DNA from: Macrotrachela quadricornifera
Taxonomy: Eukaryota; Rotifera; Eurotatoria; Philodinida; Philodinidae
Direction: 5' to 3'
NCBI GenBank assembly: GCA_022393335.1
Contig: JAJEKB010000289.1
Coordinates: 1-64,000, forward strand
Length of the DNA stretch: 64,000 nt
The translations under genes and the position numbers were made by a program. The notes beneath the pieces are model-generated. The model was not told where the DNA came from, searched no databases, and saw only the letters and a program-made list of their open reading frames with translations. Numbering within the stretch: position 1 is the first letter of the stretch; each line of letters starts with the position of its first letter. Positions 36,121 to 48,495 of this stretch are shown one piece after another.

Positions 36121-36510
36121 TAGTACTTGAGAAACTAAGAGTACCCGTATAGTATAGCACTTGAGGACTTAGGGAACCCCCAATATGTAGCCCTTAAGCG
36201 CTTAAGGGTTCCCTCTATATATAGTACTCGAGGATCTAAGGATACCCGTATAGTATGGCACTTGAGGAGCTAGAGTGCCCCCAATATATAGCATTTGAGG
36301 ATCTCAGGGTACCTTCACTATATAGCACTTGAGGACCCAAGAGTATCCCAGAGTATAGCACTTGAGAACCTCCGAGTACCCCTATCATATAACACTAGGG
36401 GACGCCAGGGTACCCCCCATTATATAATATTTGAGGACCTATGGGTAATCCTATATGATAGCTCTAGAGGACCTATGGTATTCCCATAGAATAGCCCTTG
36501 GGTACCTGCT
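36121..36510 (-). repeat. ~34-bp minisatellite, right array (outer part)
   Basis: About 11 units of the inverted form ATAGCACTTGAGGACC..GGGTACC. The last recognisable unit ends near 36510. Confidence 0.88.
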
Positions 36511-36794
36511 CACTCAAAAGAGCTGGTTGCTCAGCGCCAGCTCGTTTAAACGAGATGGAACTGTTGTAGGTCTAGATAAAACAGTATTTTTATTGAAATT
36601 TCGTTTGTAGACGAGGAATGACGCTATTCTATAGGATTTGTTCAACTCGAATGGAAAATATATTTAATGAAAATAGTCGAATCATAAGGTGTTACTTTTG
36701 TTAATTGTCATTAGAAACGTATAATTAACTCTGAAATTTAAATCAAAATAAAAAGATAATCAATTAAGTCTACTCTTTAGGTAAAAGACTATTG

Positions 36795-37262
36795 TATCTA
36801 CTGGGTCTACGACGGTTGTGTGTAAGACAATTCTATGGTAAATTATTATAAAAACAGACGGTCATATACTCTTCGATTAGTTTTATCTAGACCAATTAAT
36901 AGTACAACTATTTTCAGTAATGTCAAACGTCAAAGTTGAATTACACTGATCAATTATCATTTCAACTACTCAAGAATAATTACTCTCCCTCAAAGCGACT
37001 TTATCTTCATTCTTATTCCGACCAGAATTTCTTCTTTCTGAAGATTTTTCTCTCACTTTCAAGTTAGTCTATGGGCCTTCGTTTCTTTCAAGGATTTTGT
37101 CTTCATCTTCGATAATAGTTGAATTCAAGTTCTACGTTTAACACTACTGAAAATAATTCTACTATTAATTAGTGTAGATAAAACTAATATAAGTGTACAT
37201 GACCATTTGTTTTGATAATCAGCTTACATAGAATTGTCTTAGACATAATGGTTATGCCCGGA
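36795..37262. repeat. inverted-repeat (hairpin-type) element, ~470 bp
   Basis: The left arm (about 36800-36940: GTAAGACAATTCTATG, GATTAGTTTTATCTA, CAATTAATAGTA, TATTTTCAGTA) is found inverted at about 37125-37260. The spacer of ~190 bp is unrelated. Arms agree at roughly 75-80% by eye. The termini (ACTGGGTCTACGAC against TCCGGGCATAACC) are poorly matched, so ends and target duplication are uncertain. MITE-like and old. Confidence 0.55.
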
Positions 37263-39113
37263 TATCTATTAAAAAGTGCACACATGAAACTTGAACCAAC
37301 ATATAACAATAATCAATACATAAGACAAATTAATAAATGTATCAAAAAATAAAATTCTCTATGACTATTAAAGGTAACTATGAAAGGACGAAAAGAAATT
37401 ATTCGAAATGAAAACAAATCTTATCTAAATATTCGATTTAACTCATTTCCTAATCACAGTCAAAGTATCCAATTACTTATAAGTTAGCTAAATAAAAAAA
37501 GAAAATGATTATATGGCACATTCTTTTACTGTGAAATTAAAAAGAGAATGAACGTTTTCTCATGATTTTAGGTTTAACAAAAAATGATAAATCAGCTATA
37601 TCCTTGATCTACTTTATATTTAACATGTAAATAAATTCTTGATAATAAACAAATAATGAAACGATTAAAAAAAAAGATCTATCCTTACCATTAAAATCTA
37701 TGTATATTATGTAAGTAAAGACATAAAAGAAAAAATAGTCGAATAATTAAAGTAATACGTTATTACATATATTTAACTTGATGTTTTCTATAAAAACTAA
37801 GATTTTGTAAAAAAATCTGGAAAAGAACAAATAGAAGAACAAAGCAACAGATTTGATCAATATTAAAAATAAAGTGATAGGGAATATTGAACAATAAAAA
37901 TGACCGTTTAGAAGAATATATTTCTCTATTACATTGATTTAACTTAATATATTATTTGAATATGGATGAAAGGAAACAATAAGTTATTTCATATAAAATA
38001 CTAGGAATTGTTATATTCAACTTCATATATTATATGAAGATGAACAATGAGAATAAAAATAAAACAATAAACTATTTTATTGATTCAAGTCGATATTTAA
38101 TATGACAATAAATTCTTGATAAATAAACAACTAAATAAAAGAAAGTGATCAGTTATTCAATGAGATTTATTCTGAGAAGTTTTCATAAAAAGATACTTTT
38201 AAATAAGATCTTAAATGAGTCTTATCAAATCAAAGTTCGATCGATAAATATATATAATTATCTACAATAATTGTAAATAACAAAAGCGGAATGACCAAAT
38301 TGAAAAATGATAGGTGACTCAATTAACAGTATTTTACGATAATTATCTTCAGATTATGATAAATATTGTTAACTACTTGATAATGTAACTTTGAAAATTG
38401 ATCAAGTTTTTTCTTATGTTATTCTCAATTAAGTTGTCAATTTATTTATATAAATCAACTAACGATTATTATATATAACATAATGAACTTTTAAGACATT
38501 TTAGAAAATAAACACTACAATAAAAAATCAAATAATTTACTTTTCTAAGAACGCTTAAGAGTTTACAGAGAAAGAAACACATAGATACAATGTCTTTATA
38601 TAGAATAATATTGCCTTTTCATACTTCCAAGTATAACCTTTATTTAATATATGAAATATATTCAATTTACTTAAAATCCTATGGTCACTCATTATATTGA
38701 TTATGCTTTATCAAATGAATCATGTTATGGTACAAGTTTCCTTGATGCAGATAGAATTAAATTTATGAAAAGGTTAAAATCAAACAAATAAAATATATAA
38801 CAGAGTATCCAAAAAAAAGTTTCCCTTTTTTACAATATTATTTCTAGCCTCTATAATTGACCTTTTCATCTAATTCTTTGTGTAGTAAATGGGACTATAA
38901 AAAGGTCTTTAAAAAAGAACTATTTTTATTTTGAAAAAGTGTCAATGTAATTGAAAAGATAGAAAACTTATTAAATATGAAATTTCTTTTCAAACAAAAT
39001 CAATTTTTTCTCTTTTTCTTGTTTTCTAAAAATTAGACAATTCAACAATGAAACTATGTTAAAAACTCAAATTAACAGACTATATTCTTTGACCCTTATC
39101 ATTTAAATATACA
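37263..39113. other. very AT-rich stretch without a gene
   Basis: No coding segment or repeat boundary found up to the mariner target site at 39114. Confidence 0.45.
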
Positions 39114-39115
39114 TA

Positions 39116-40875
39116 CAGAGTGGTCCATAAGTAACGCAACCGAACCATTAAAAATTGAATATCTCTATTACGGCTCGAGCAAAGGAGCTGATTTTTTTAC
39201 CAGTGATAGAGGTATGTATAAGCTTTATATTCACAAAGACATGCCTTGACAGATCCTCTATTAAAGGGCTATATTGACTTCAAGAAAAAAATTTTGCTTT
39301 TTCATATATCGAAAAAAAGTAATGCATTAGAAGGAACTCTTATTCAGAGGGAATATAATGTATAATGAACTTATAAATAAAACGTGTTGTATGTTCATAT
39401 ATATTCTCTTTTCGTATCCTTCTTATATTTTCTTGAAACGCACGTGGTTTTCTTACACGATATAAATCATTTTTTCTGTACTGTTATATGGCTTGTGCTT
39501 TTCTGTTCCACATTTTCTATCACATCTTAATCCGAAGTCGTACGTCTAGATGCCAAGATTGACAAAAGAACAACGAATTCTTCTCCTCAAGCAATGGTGG
39601 ACATCAGGAGGAACAACACAAGCAATAAATGAAGCTTTCCAACACGAATTTCCTAATTATAAGATTCCGGCTCGACAAACAGTTTATCGACTCGCAAAAA
39701 AATTTGATGAGACAGGTTCTGTCGAAGATATACCACGAAGTGGAAGACGAAAATCAGTCAACAGAGATGAAAATAGGCAAATTGTTTCTCAAACTTTCCT
39801 TCTTCATCCACAAACATCACAAAGAAAAGCAGCACATGATCTTGATATCTCGCGTTCAACATTACAACGCATAATGAAAGATCTCAATTTAAAACCGTAT
39901 AAACCAAAATTATTACAGGCTTTGAATGAAGATGATCCTGATCGAAGAATGGAATTGTGCGAATGGATTTTAGATACAGTCGAAGAAGATCCAACTTTAT
40001 TAGATCGAATTTTGTGGACAGATGAAGCCATATTCAAAATAAACGGTCGTGTCAATAGACATAATTGTGTTTATTGGAGTGATACTAATCCACATGTTGT
40101 GATTGAACAAGAGCTCAATACTCCACAGGTAGTTCTGTGGGGAGGAATATGGTCTAATGGGGTCGTTGGGCCATTTTTTTTTGAAGATAATGTTACATCG
40201 AACAACTATCTTCACATGCTAAAGAACAATATCATACCAGAACTTGAAGAACATTCAAAGTTTCAAACAATGATATGGCAGCAAGATGGTGCACCTCCAC
40301 ATTATGGTCAAGTTGTACGAGATTATTTAGATGATACCTTTTTACAATGGATTGGCCGTCGAGGTACGGTTGAATGGCCACCACGGTCTCCAGACCTTAC
40401 TTCGTGTGATTTTTCATTATGGGGAATAATAAAAGATCGTGTCTATGCTCAAAAACCTCGCGATCTTAATCATCTAAAAATATTAATTAAAGAAGAATTT
40501 ACATCGCTCAATGATGATATCAAATTGTGCCAAAGAATATGTCGCTCTGTAGCTAATCGTTGTCAGATATGTATCGATGTAGAAGGCGAACAATTTGAAC
40601 ATTTACTGTAAAATATTGTGCATTCTTTTTCGAAAAGTGTTTATTTCTTTCTATTACATTGTTTTCTTTTGATTTTTTTTGATATATGAAAAAGCAAAAT
40701 TTTTTTCTTGAAGTCAATATAGCCCTTTAATAGAGGATCTGTCAAGGCATGTCTTTGTGAATATAAAGCTTATACATGCCTCTATCACTGGTAAAAAAAT
40801 CAGCTCCTTTGCTAGAGCCGTAATAGAGATATTCAATTTTTAATGGTTCGGTTGCGTTACTTATGGGCCACCCTG
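39116..40875 (+). mobile_element. complete mariner-type transposon, 1760 bp, ~203-bp TIRs, TA target site
   Basis: The left arm (39116-39318) starts CAGAGTGGTCCATAAGTAAC and the right arm (40673-40875) ends as its inverse (GTTACTTATGGGCCACCCTG). TA dinucleotides lie on both sides (39114-39115, 40876-40877). The arms differ at only a handful of positions by eye, for example GAGTGG/GGGTGG at the tip. The inside holds one intact transposase gene. Both ends, target site and enzyme are present, so this copy may be autonomous. Confidence 0.93.
39550..40611 (+). CDS. intact IS630-Tc1-mariner superfamily transposase, 353 aa
   Basis: One uninterrupted frame. The N-terminal ~120 residues hold two helix-turn-helix units: TTQAINEAFQHEF..ARQTVYRLAKKF and, after the linker DIPRSGRRKS, TSQRKAAHDLDISRSTLQRI. 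The catalytic domain has LWTDEAIFK (Asp158), WQQDGAPPHY (Asp246) and SPDLTSCDFSLWG (Asp287), with VVLWGGIWSNGVVGPFFFE between. I count 87 residues between the first two Asp and 40 between the second and third. That is longer than mariner DD34D and close to the DD41D (rosa-like) group, if Asp287 is the third residue; the alternative Asp282 would give 35. The enzyme cuts and joins DNA at the TIRs and inserts at TA. No stop, frameshift or intron is seen, and the TIRs surround it, so it is plausibly active or recently so. It may mobilise the related MITEs at 50946 and 63275. Confidence 0.95.
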   Translation: MPRLTKEQRILLLKQWWTSGGTTQAINEAFQHEFPNYKIPARQTVYRLAKKFDETGSVEDIPRSGRRKSVNRDENRQIVSQTFLLHPQTSQRKAAHDLDISRSTLQRIMKDLNLKPYKPKLLQALNEDDPDRRMELCEWILDTVEEDPTLLDRILWTDEAIFKINGRVNRHNCVYWSDTNPHVVIEQELNTPQVVLWGGIWSNGVVGPFFFEDNVTSNNYLHMLKNNIIPELEEHSKFQTMIWQQDGAPPHYGQVVRDYLDDTFLQWIGRRGTVEWPPRSPDLTSCDFSLWGIIKDRVYAQKPRDLNHLKILIKEEFTSLNDDIKLCQRICRSVANRCQICIDVEGEQFEHLL

Positions 40876-40877
40876 TA

Positions 40878-43385
40878 GAAATCTTTTCAAAATATCCTTA
40901 GTTTTCTACTATTATTAAAATAATCATTGAGTGTCAGTATTCACCCTATATTGCATATATAAAGACATTATACTAATATGTTTATCTCATTGATTGAAAC
41001 TATTTTGATTATGTCGAATCGTATACTATAGATAGAGTATGTCAATCTCTAGAAGAACGTCCATCGATTGATGCACAATTGCAGTTTGATCTTGAAAGAG
41101 ACAGTGCAATATAAAAAGAAGCATGTTGTAACAACTAGCATAAAACTTAAATAATAATATTAAATCGAAGATACATACTTAATAAACATTCCGTTTTTTG
41201 TTGATAATGTGTTGTCGTAAAGACTGTATTAGTATTCACTTTCGTAACTATGTCAAAGTTAAAATAAAAAGTAACTCTTAATAAAATATAGTTTTTGATT
41301 TTTGGTCTAGAACATATCTTTCCAGAATAGATTTAATATTCAATGAATTCATTTCATTTGTTTAGTTACAATGTAACATCTTTTAGAAATAAAACTAACT
41401 CTATATAATGATGTATTCCCATCTCTATCTATTACAAAACAAATTAGATTAAAAAATGAATTATCAAGTCGAAAATTAATCTTCTAAAAAAGACTAAGCT
41501 TATTTTGTAACACTCTGTATTAGCTACATCTAAATGTATTATTGTTATTTTCCAATCTGGAGTCAATTTTTTTGCATTGATTTCGGAAAAGTTGTTTCAA
41601 TTAACGATTGGTTACTACTACTAATTGTAGACTACTTCTGTATATCTGATTATTGACTGGAACATCTGTAAAGAGGTTCTATCTGTACGTTACTAATTAC
41701 ACATAAAAAACGTTGTCAAGTACGAGTTAATATTGGAATTTTAGTATATTACATGTGACCTGTAGGATAAATACATACTTCAAATTTAAAATTCAATTTT
41801 ATCGCAATAGAGTAATTATTATCCTATTCGATATATAATACTCAACGAAATGTTAAATTCTCGTTGATAACACAAATCAGTATTCGAACTCAATCACTTG
41901 AACAAAACAACGGAAATATATATAGAAGTCGAACGGAAAATATTTCATATAATTAGTAATTATAGTGAAAACGCGTCAGAATTTCATTAACTATTCTATA
42001 CATTGTGGCTTATTTTCATCATTATCTTAACTTATAAAAAAAAATAATATTTGAGTAAAAATTTCTAAAATTTGCTTCATTTGATTAACTAAGTCATATA
42101 TAAATAATTGTAATTAATATCATCAAGTAACTTTGATTACCTGACGGTCGATTAACTTCTATTGTTAATTTAGAATAAAAACGACATAATAATCTAAAAC
42201 ATTCGATACCGTCTAACATTTAATATACGTCAAGTTATTTCTTCATGTTTTTATTTTCAGAGGAATGTCATTATATTCATAACTCGGATAACGAGATTTC
42301 AAACATAAATATCATGATACTACTATATACGTTTTTCGTTACCCAAATTTCATTAATTTCATAGTCTCGATACACTTGGTCTAACGAGGTCATTACCAAT
42401 AGTTAAAAGGCACCCGAAAAATTTGAAGAATTTTAGAAGTTATTATGTGTTGAGGTTGTTCCCCAAAGGTGTAGACACTAGGGTTGACAGTTAATATGAG
42501 TTAGGTTTATCTTGTTTCCTAGAAAGTGTAAGGCATTGAGCAGCTTTAAATGGAGATGTATTGTCTCTTAATAACATGGGCAGCTAAATGTTGTGTCCTG
42601 TTCAGTTTTATAAGTGGTCTGCCGGATTGAATTGTTCTATAATCATGTTTATTGAAGATTGTATTGTGATTTAGAGAAATTCTATTGGTAGTGATTGTAT
42701 GAAATGGGGGACGTAAAACAGGGGATATTGGTGCAATATTGCGGGCTACGTAAGGCAAAGTGCTCCCTTGAAAGACCAATTCTTGCTCTATCGATATTGC
42801 ATCAAATTACAGCGATGGCTGTTAGACCTACAACTATGCCGCATTTTCTTTTAATTGACTGATGAGAAATTAAAGTTTGTTATATCTATTTTGCTGAATA
42901 TTATTCACTCTCTTGAAGTCTAGATACATGTAACTGATTGTAACGATTTTAAACTTTCTACATAAATTTCAAAATCGAAATTCTTGCTTTTTTGCTAAAA
43001 GTGTGCAGTTTCATACAGACTAATCCTCAGAAATTATAGTCCACACTCATCAGTATGTGGATTTGACTTTCAACGACTATCCAATAATCATGAATTACTT
43101 CGTGCATTGCCACTGTGATCCTTATTATTATGTGCAATACTGAGTCACCAATTAGGCTTCTGATTCCACACTCTCATCTTTATGTAGCATCTAGTGTATA
43201 GTATAGATTACAACATCATTCACATTTTTCATAGTATCTTGGGCGCAATTAGTCATTGACATTTTCCAATGATATTATCACGGCAATTCTCTTAATGGAA
43301 GATACACTACTTAAGAGATAGATATAAACGTAGGTGGTGAACTAGATAAATAAATAGTACGCCTATTATTAAGTCCCTCTCAGCG
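40878..43385. other. long AT-rich stretch without a gene
   Basis: A short frame at about 41010-41110 reads SLEERPSIDAQLQFDLERD before a stop, but nothing around it supports an exon. No element ends recognised. From 42400 to 42850 the sequence is less AT-rich, without a coding signal. Confidence 0.35.
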
Positions 43386-43389
43386 AGAG

Positions 43390-43575
43390 TAATGTCATGT
43401 CACTGTTGCCGCGGCATCATCAGCAAGAACGACACCTGTATGTTTTTTCGTGCCATCGTCTGCAACATCTTCAACGAGAGAGATACCTTACATCTGTGTC
43501 TTTATGATATCTGCAGTGAGAAGCATGCTATGTGTATGCTTCCTTGACATTCGCAGCACGGCAAATTCCGGTATA
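43390..43575 (+). repeat. possible degenerate tandem repeat, ~40-50 bp unit
   Basis: Blocks such as GCATCATCAGCAAGAACGA, CGTCTGCAACATCTTCAACG, TATCTGCAGTGAGAAGCATG and TTCGCAGCACGGCAAATTCC recur in the same order with a trailing ACACCTGTATGT-like motif. The copies are weak. A nearby 103-codon open frame (43450-43761) is not supported as a gene. Confidence 0.35.
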
Positions 43576-46370
43576 TGTTTCTTTTTTCATCTGTATTATT
43601 TATTTATTTATTTACTTATCTACGTACCTATGTATTCATCTTCTGATGACGCACACGCAGCTGTTAACCTGAATGATAATAACATTGAACTATGTCATTT
43701 ATTATGCAGGTTTTTTCTCAAGCGAATGTTATCTAATATCTTGCATGTATTTTCCGTTTAACCTTCACTTTAACTCTGACATCTTCACTTTCACAAATAG
43801 TCTTTCATTTGAGATATTCATCTTGTTACACCAAAACTTCTCAAATTCCTCAACTTTTTGGGGTACATTGTAAAACTCTTGGTATTCATCTCATTCGATA
43901 TCTTGACGTGTAGCTTCTCACTACCCAGTTTATGGGTATTATGACATCTCTGTATTTTCAAACGCAAAATAGTTTTTAATAGTATGTTTACTTCTCTACA
44001 AAAAGAAAAATGTTTTCTGAAAACAAAGTAAATAAGCAAAATTCTCTGTATCTTCTCATAGTATCATCTCCTACCAGCTCTATTGAACTGAGTGAATGAC
44101 CCTCTAAGTATTTCATGAACACTTCTTTCACATAGCAATACTTTGATGCGAGCTTTTTTTCAAAGATAGTACATGAAATTCTTTACAAAACTTCATGAAA
44201 GAAGCTATTCTGAAGAATAACTTGAGAGTCATATATGGTCAGCAACGGTAAGCTTTAAAATGACTTAGCATCAAGTACCGGTTTATTATTTTTTTTTCAA
44301 CTTTGCGTTATTCTTTGAGTACCTATCGAAAAGACTGCATACAGTGTTGTCTAAGCTATTGAAAGCTCTATTAGTTAACGCAAATACTTGTTTTTGTGTA
44401 CTCAAAAAGTGAGTACACTCTAAAATCGGTCAGTGTGTCCGGCCATCCGTCCATTTACGCGATAACTCTTCACAATTACATTCGATTGAGCTGAAATTTT
44501 GTGCACAGAATTGTCTCTGAAATATCTCGGTCGAGAGAAGAAGATGAGAATGATCCGTCAAGAAATGGCTGAGCTATCGAAAAAATTGTCATTATTGATC
44601 AGACTATCCCTGAGGGAGGGTACAGGGATTTTTTCAAAAACAATTTTTTTTCTCAGAATTATTCACAACATATATAAATCGACTCATTTTTTAACGCTGA
44701 TTCTGAATTTGATATTAGTTTTGAACCAAATAATAGCTTTCTAATAAAACATCGCCTGAAAAAGGTCTCAAAATGCACAAAAACTGCATCCAGAAACCAA
44801 ATTGCCTAGATATGCCTCAGATAACCAATAGTTTGCGGGTTTCCCAAATGTCTGGTTTTGTACCTAATCAAAAGGCCTATCGAACGATAAAAACACGAAC
44901 TCGATAGCTATTAATATTCGTGGTTTATTAGGAAAATATTGATGCCTGTATCTATCATATATCTCTTAGAGATTCATGAGGTTGCTTTAGATCGTAATCC
45001 CGCTAGATACAAACGCAAATCCATTCTGAAATAACTTTTTTTACCCAGTTTTCCGAGCTGAACACGAATCTGAACTCAGATTCTGTAATTTCTAAAGATA
45101 TTGTATCACTTTGGGAGTAAAGTCAGTGGTCACTAGATAGGATCGCTTGCAGTGTGGTCCATGTGAAGTTGACTCCCCAATTTTTTTATCTTTACAAACT
45201 AGTAGCAAGAAATGTGTCTTGACGAGATCTATGTCTTGTAGAAAAATAAGTCTAGGATCTCGTACACCACGTGAGAAAACTCCAAAATATAACCTCCAGT
45301 AGTGTAGTATTTCTTCGAATTTACGCAGTTTTTGACTTCTATCACTTCTTTTATCTCATGTGTTACTCACTTGAGTAGAATGAATTTGTAGACTAAACTG
45401 TTTTCTGTCCAATTGGGACGTTCTGGAGCTCAAATGGCCAGGCTGTTAACGAGATAAGGTCTTGAGGGTGAGGACAGACTCAACACAACTATTTTTTAGA
45501 CAAGTTAATAAAAATCAATTTGTCGTCAATTCTTTTTACTTTTCTTCAGTACACATAACACTCGGATTTAAATCCGAGGTTTCCACATTTATTGTTATCA
45601 TACTATTGATCTATCCAAAGAATACATTCTCTTTATAATCTCTTCTTCACGTTTTGATTAACTTCAGTACAGATTCATCAAAAATTATATTTAAATAATA
45701 GAACTATTCAATTGATATCTATTCAACTTTATCGCTAAATTAAAGAAAAACAAAACATTTTCAATGTAGCCTCGAGCAAACCGTGAGAAAGTCTCTTTTC
45801 TTTGAGAAATAACGCGACAAAGAAGATTAACTATTTGGTTTCAATGTATATTTTGAGAAGCTTGGTTTTTGGAAGACCATAACCTAATCTTGATATCTTT
45901 TTTCAGTTCTGTTCGAAAGACTACATTTGAAAAAAACAAGAAAATTTGTTCTAGAATGGCCAGAAACCTGTTTCATTAGAAAAGAAGAAATGATTAGTAT
46001 GTTGAAAAAGTGACTTTGAATGTGATTCTTTTTATAGTACACTATCTGCTCATTATATCTGACATTTTAGCTATCTTTCTCAAGCGTCTTCTTTACCGAG
46101 TTTTGTTGAGAATTATACAGATGATCTTTCGAAAATCAAAACTCAGATTGAAATATCCACAATTACAAGACATATTCACAAAATACTTCGAGAATCATTT
46201 GTTATGTGTCACTTATTGTTGTAACAGAGATGGTATCTGATTATGGAAAAACAAAGTATCTATATATATATATATATCTACAATGCTCAGTGTCTATCTG
46301 TCTGCATTTCTGTGTCGAGTTAAAAGTTAAAGGCCGAAGCTCAGATTAGGCTATCAGGGAAATGTTCTAA
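43576..46370. other. long stretch without a gene
   Basis: Contains a perfect 18-bp palindrome CTCGGATTTAAATCCGAG at 45561-45578 and a GTACTC..GAGTAC inverted pair at ~44398. 44.4-45.5 kb is less AT-rich and reads like an old repeat. A (TA)n run lies at ~46259-46277. Confidence 0.35.
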
Positions 46371-46787
46371 AGGCTATTATATATGAGAGTACTTGTAGAC
46401 TCTCAAGGACATCTATATAGAGTACCCCTGGATCACCAAGGCCTATTATATAGAGGTATTCATAGGTCTTCAGGAGCTGTTATATGAGAACGCTCATAAA
46501 ATCTTAAAGGTTATTATACAGGGGTATCCAGAGGTGGTCAAGGATTGTTGTGCAGAGAATCCATAGGTCCACAAGGATAATATTGCTATAATAGAGCAGG
46601 GATAAGAGGATGAGAATATAAGAGTAAAGGAGATAGGAGGGACAGGAGATACAACTACAAGAGTATAAGGAGGTAACGTTGCATAGGATATAAGCAATAA
46701 GGGAATAACGGAATAAGACTATAAGCGATGATACTACAATAGTATAATGCTATAACAGTGCAAGAGTATAAGACTATAAGGTCTATA
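46371..46787 (+). repeat. dispersed repeat: ~34-bp minisatellite followed by AGTATAAGACTATAAG-type repeat
   Basis: 46371-46590 holds about six minisatellite units (for example CTATTATATAGAGGTATTCA). 46591-46787 is a purine-rich irregular tandem of AGACTATAAG and GAGTATAAG blocks. The same two-part order recurs at 59485-59740, followed in both places by the block CTAATTGTCTATTACTCAAT (47946 here, with changes at ~59763). The two loci are copies of one longer repeat. Confidence 0.7.
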
Positions 46788-47923
46788 TGAGTGAATTGCA
46801 ACTTTATTGTACCGTTCGTAGTTCTATATGTAAAACTTTAATAAACCCGATTCCTGTTGGTCTAGCTTTATGAAATTTTCAGAGTATGCTCCGGTAGTTG
46901 ATGCTCACTATCACACAAAAAATTACGAATTTATCATTAGCTGATCTCGAGATATTCTATTCACAAGATTAAAATGACTGATTTCTGCTGCCACCTATGG
47001 GTAAAAAGTGACCAATAACTGATTGGTTTCTTGTCATTTGAAGTTTGGCAGTTGATGACATTTATAGTGTATAGTATACACGTCACGGATATGAGACTGG
47101 TTGGTTCTTTCATCGGAGTTTATGTTAGAGTTTTTTTAAATACTAAGTGTACCGTCTAAAGTCAATATAGTGTCACACGAGATTTTTGAAAAACTGTCAG
47201 ATTAGATTTTTATGCTGATAGTTATCTTGCAACTATGATTAAAGCGAATAAAGGTAAGATTTATAACTTTTACGTTTAAGTAGCTATCACGGCTCATGCC
47301 AATTAACTCTAATTTTTGAATAAAAATTTTTATCGAACATTCAATATTTAAACTTTTCTCACTATGCCAAGGCAGATGCTATGTAGAATTTAAGATGAAA
47401 ATCTACAAAATTATGCCATTCTTTATTGTTGTATTCAATTTTTCAGATCTTATCTTTGTTCTAGTTGAATCTCTAAGTCGACTTTTCCAGTGATCTTCAA
47501 GAGAAAATTACAATTTTCTCTGACTCTTATTTTTCAAAATTGTTTCTCCGGTATTTTGCTTTGAAAATTAGTTATAAAAATGTAGGAAAATACATTAGAA
47601 AATCTTATGAAAAATGGTTCGATGCGCCTTCATTTCCTCTTTCCAACGGTGAAAACCCGAGATCTATAGTTAGTTTCTATCAAAAATTATTTAAAAAATA
47701 CTGACCTGATTTTGTTTTCACATTAATCATAATTTGATGATTTTTGATAATCTTTAGAAATTTCTATATCTCAGCTAATATGACAGTAGTAGTCGGGAAA
47801 TTTTATACATATGCATCTTTTATATAGACTAATAAGATGCACTATTTATCGTCTCGCAAAACGGAAATTTTTTTTCTTCGACTTTTTTAATCAAAACGGT
47901 ACAATAAAGTTGCAATTCACTCA
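46788..47923. mobile_element. 1.14-kb TIR element inserted into the dispersed repeat
   Basis: The ends TGAGTGAATTGCAACTTTAT and the inverse lie next to TA (46786-46787, 47924-47925). The matching arms are about 30 bp (TGAGTG..GTACCGTT). The copy of the host repeat at ~59.74 kb lacks it and acts as an empty site. At 47615-47700 the element has GGTTCGATGCGCCTTCAT and the following CTCTTTCCAACGG block, which is shared with the arms of 52814-53723. No transposase. Confidence 0.82.
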
Positions 47924-47925
47924 TA

Positions 47926-48491
47926 TATATATAATGCGAACTGGCTAATTGTCTATTACTCAATCAAGGCTAAAGGACAGATATGAAACTTTACAGGAAG
48001 AACTATCTATGCAATATGCATAGATTCCTACTAATTTTATATTAACTTACACTGTTCTGAACAAGTTATTTCATTCCGATAATATTTCATATGTTGTTTA
48101 ATAAAAATATGAAATACTTTATGGTTTGATAAAAGGTACATTCCTTGAAATGACAAAGCTCATTCAATAGAGTTATCTGTGATATTTATCGAAATACATA
48201 GGTTATGTAAAAAAAGACAACATAAACGATTTTTCTCGATAAACAATACAATAATCATCTATTATTCAGACGATTAATATTATAAAAAATCCTAGTTAAA
48301 AAATATCATAGCAACTATTCCACTAAATCCACCTTTCAATCATTTAATCAGCAAATAATGTAAACAAAAAATATTAAGCTAAGGTATCGATAAACTTGCT
48401 TTTGAGAGTAAGAACTCATTGATCTCATTCTCCTATATAAGACGTATACAAACTAGAAAAGTTTTTAAAAAAAAAGTGTCACTTGTTCTCA
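47926..48491. other. AT-rich stretch between elements
   Basis: The first ~60 bases belong to the dispersed repeat that continues after the inserted element; the rest shows nothing. Confidence 0.4.
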
Positions 48492-48495
48492 TTAA

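Larger units (their letters stand above)
33975..36510. mobile_element. foldback-like structure: inverted minisatellite arrays around a unique core
   Basis: The left array (33975-34545) reads ...CCTCAAGTGCTATATTATAG. The right arrays (34890-35139 and 36121-36510) carry the complement, ...CACTTGAGGACC.... The unit is about 33-34 bp. Between them is ~340 bp of unrelated sequence (34546-34889). Subtracting the 981-bp element inserted at 35140, the object is about 1.55 kb: two inverted tandem-repeat arms and a short core, the layout of foldback (FB/TU-type) elements. No protein is encoded. Exact ends are unclear because terminal units are degenerate. Confidence 0.55.

Noticed and set aside
34223..36489. 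Several 64-94 codon frames at 34-36.5 kb
   Set aside because: All are translations of the ~34-bp minisatellite, which has no stop in some phases.
44398..44760. Possible gene at 44.5 kb (81 codons)
   Set aside because: No domain, and surrounding sequence looks like an old interspersed repeat.
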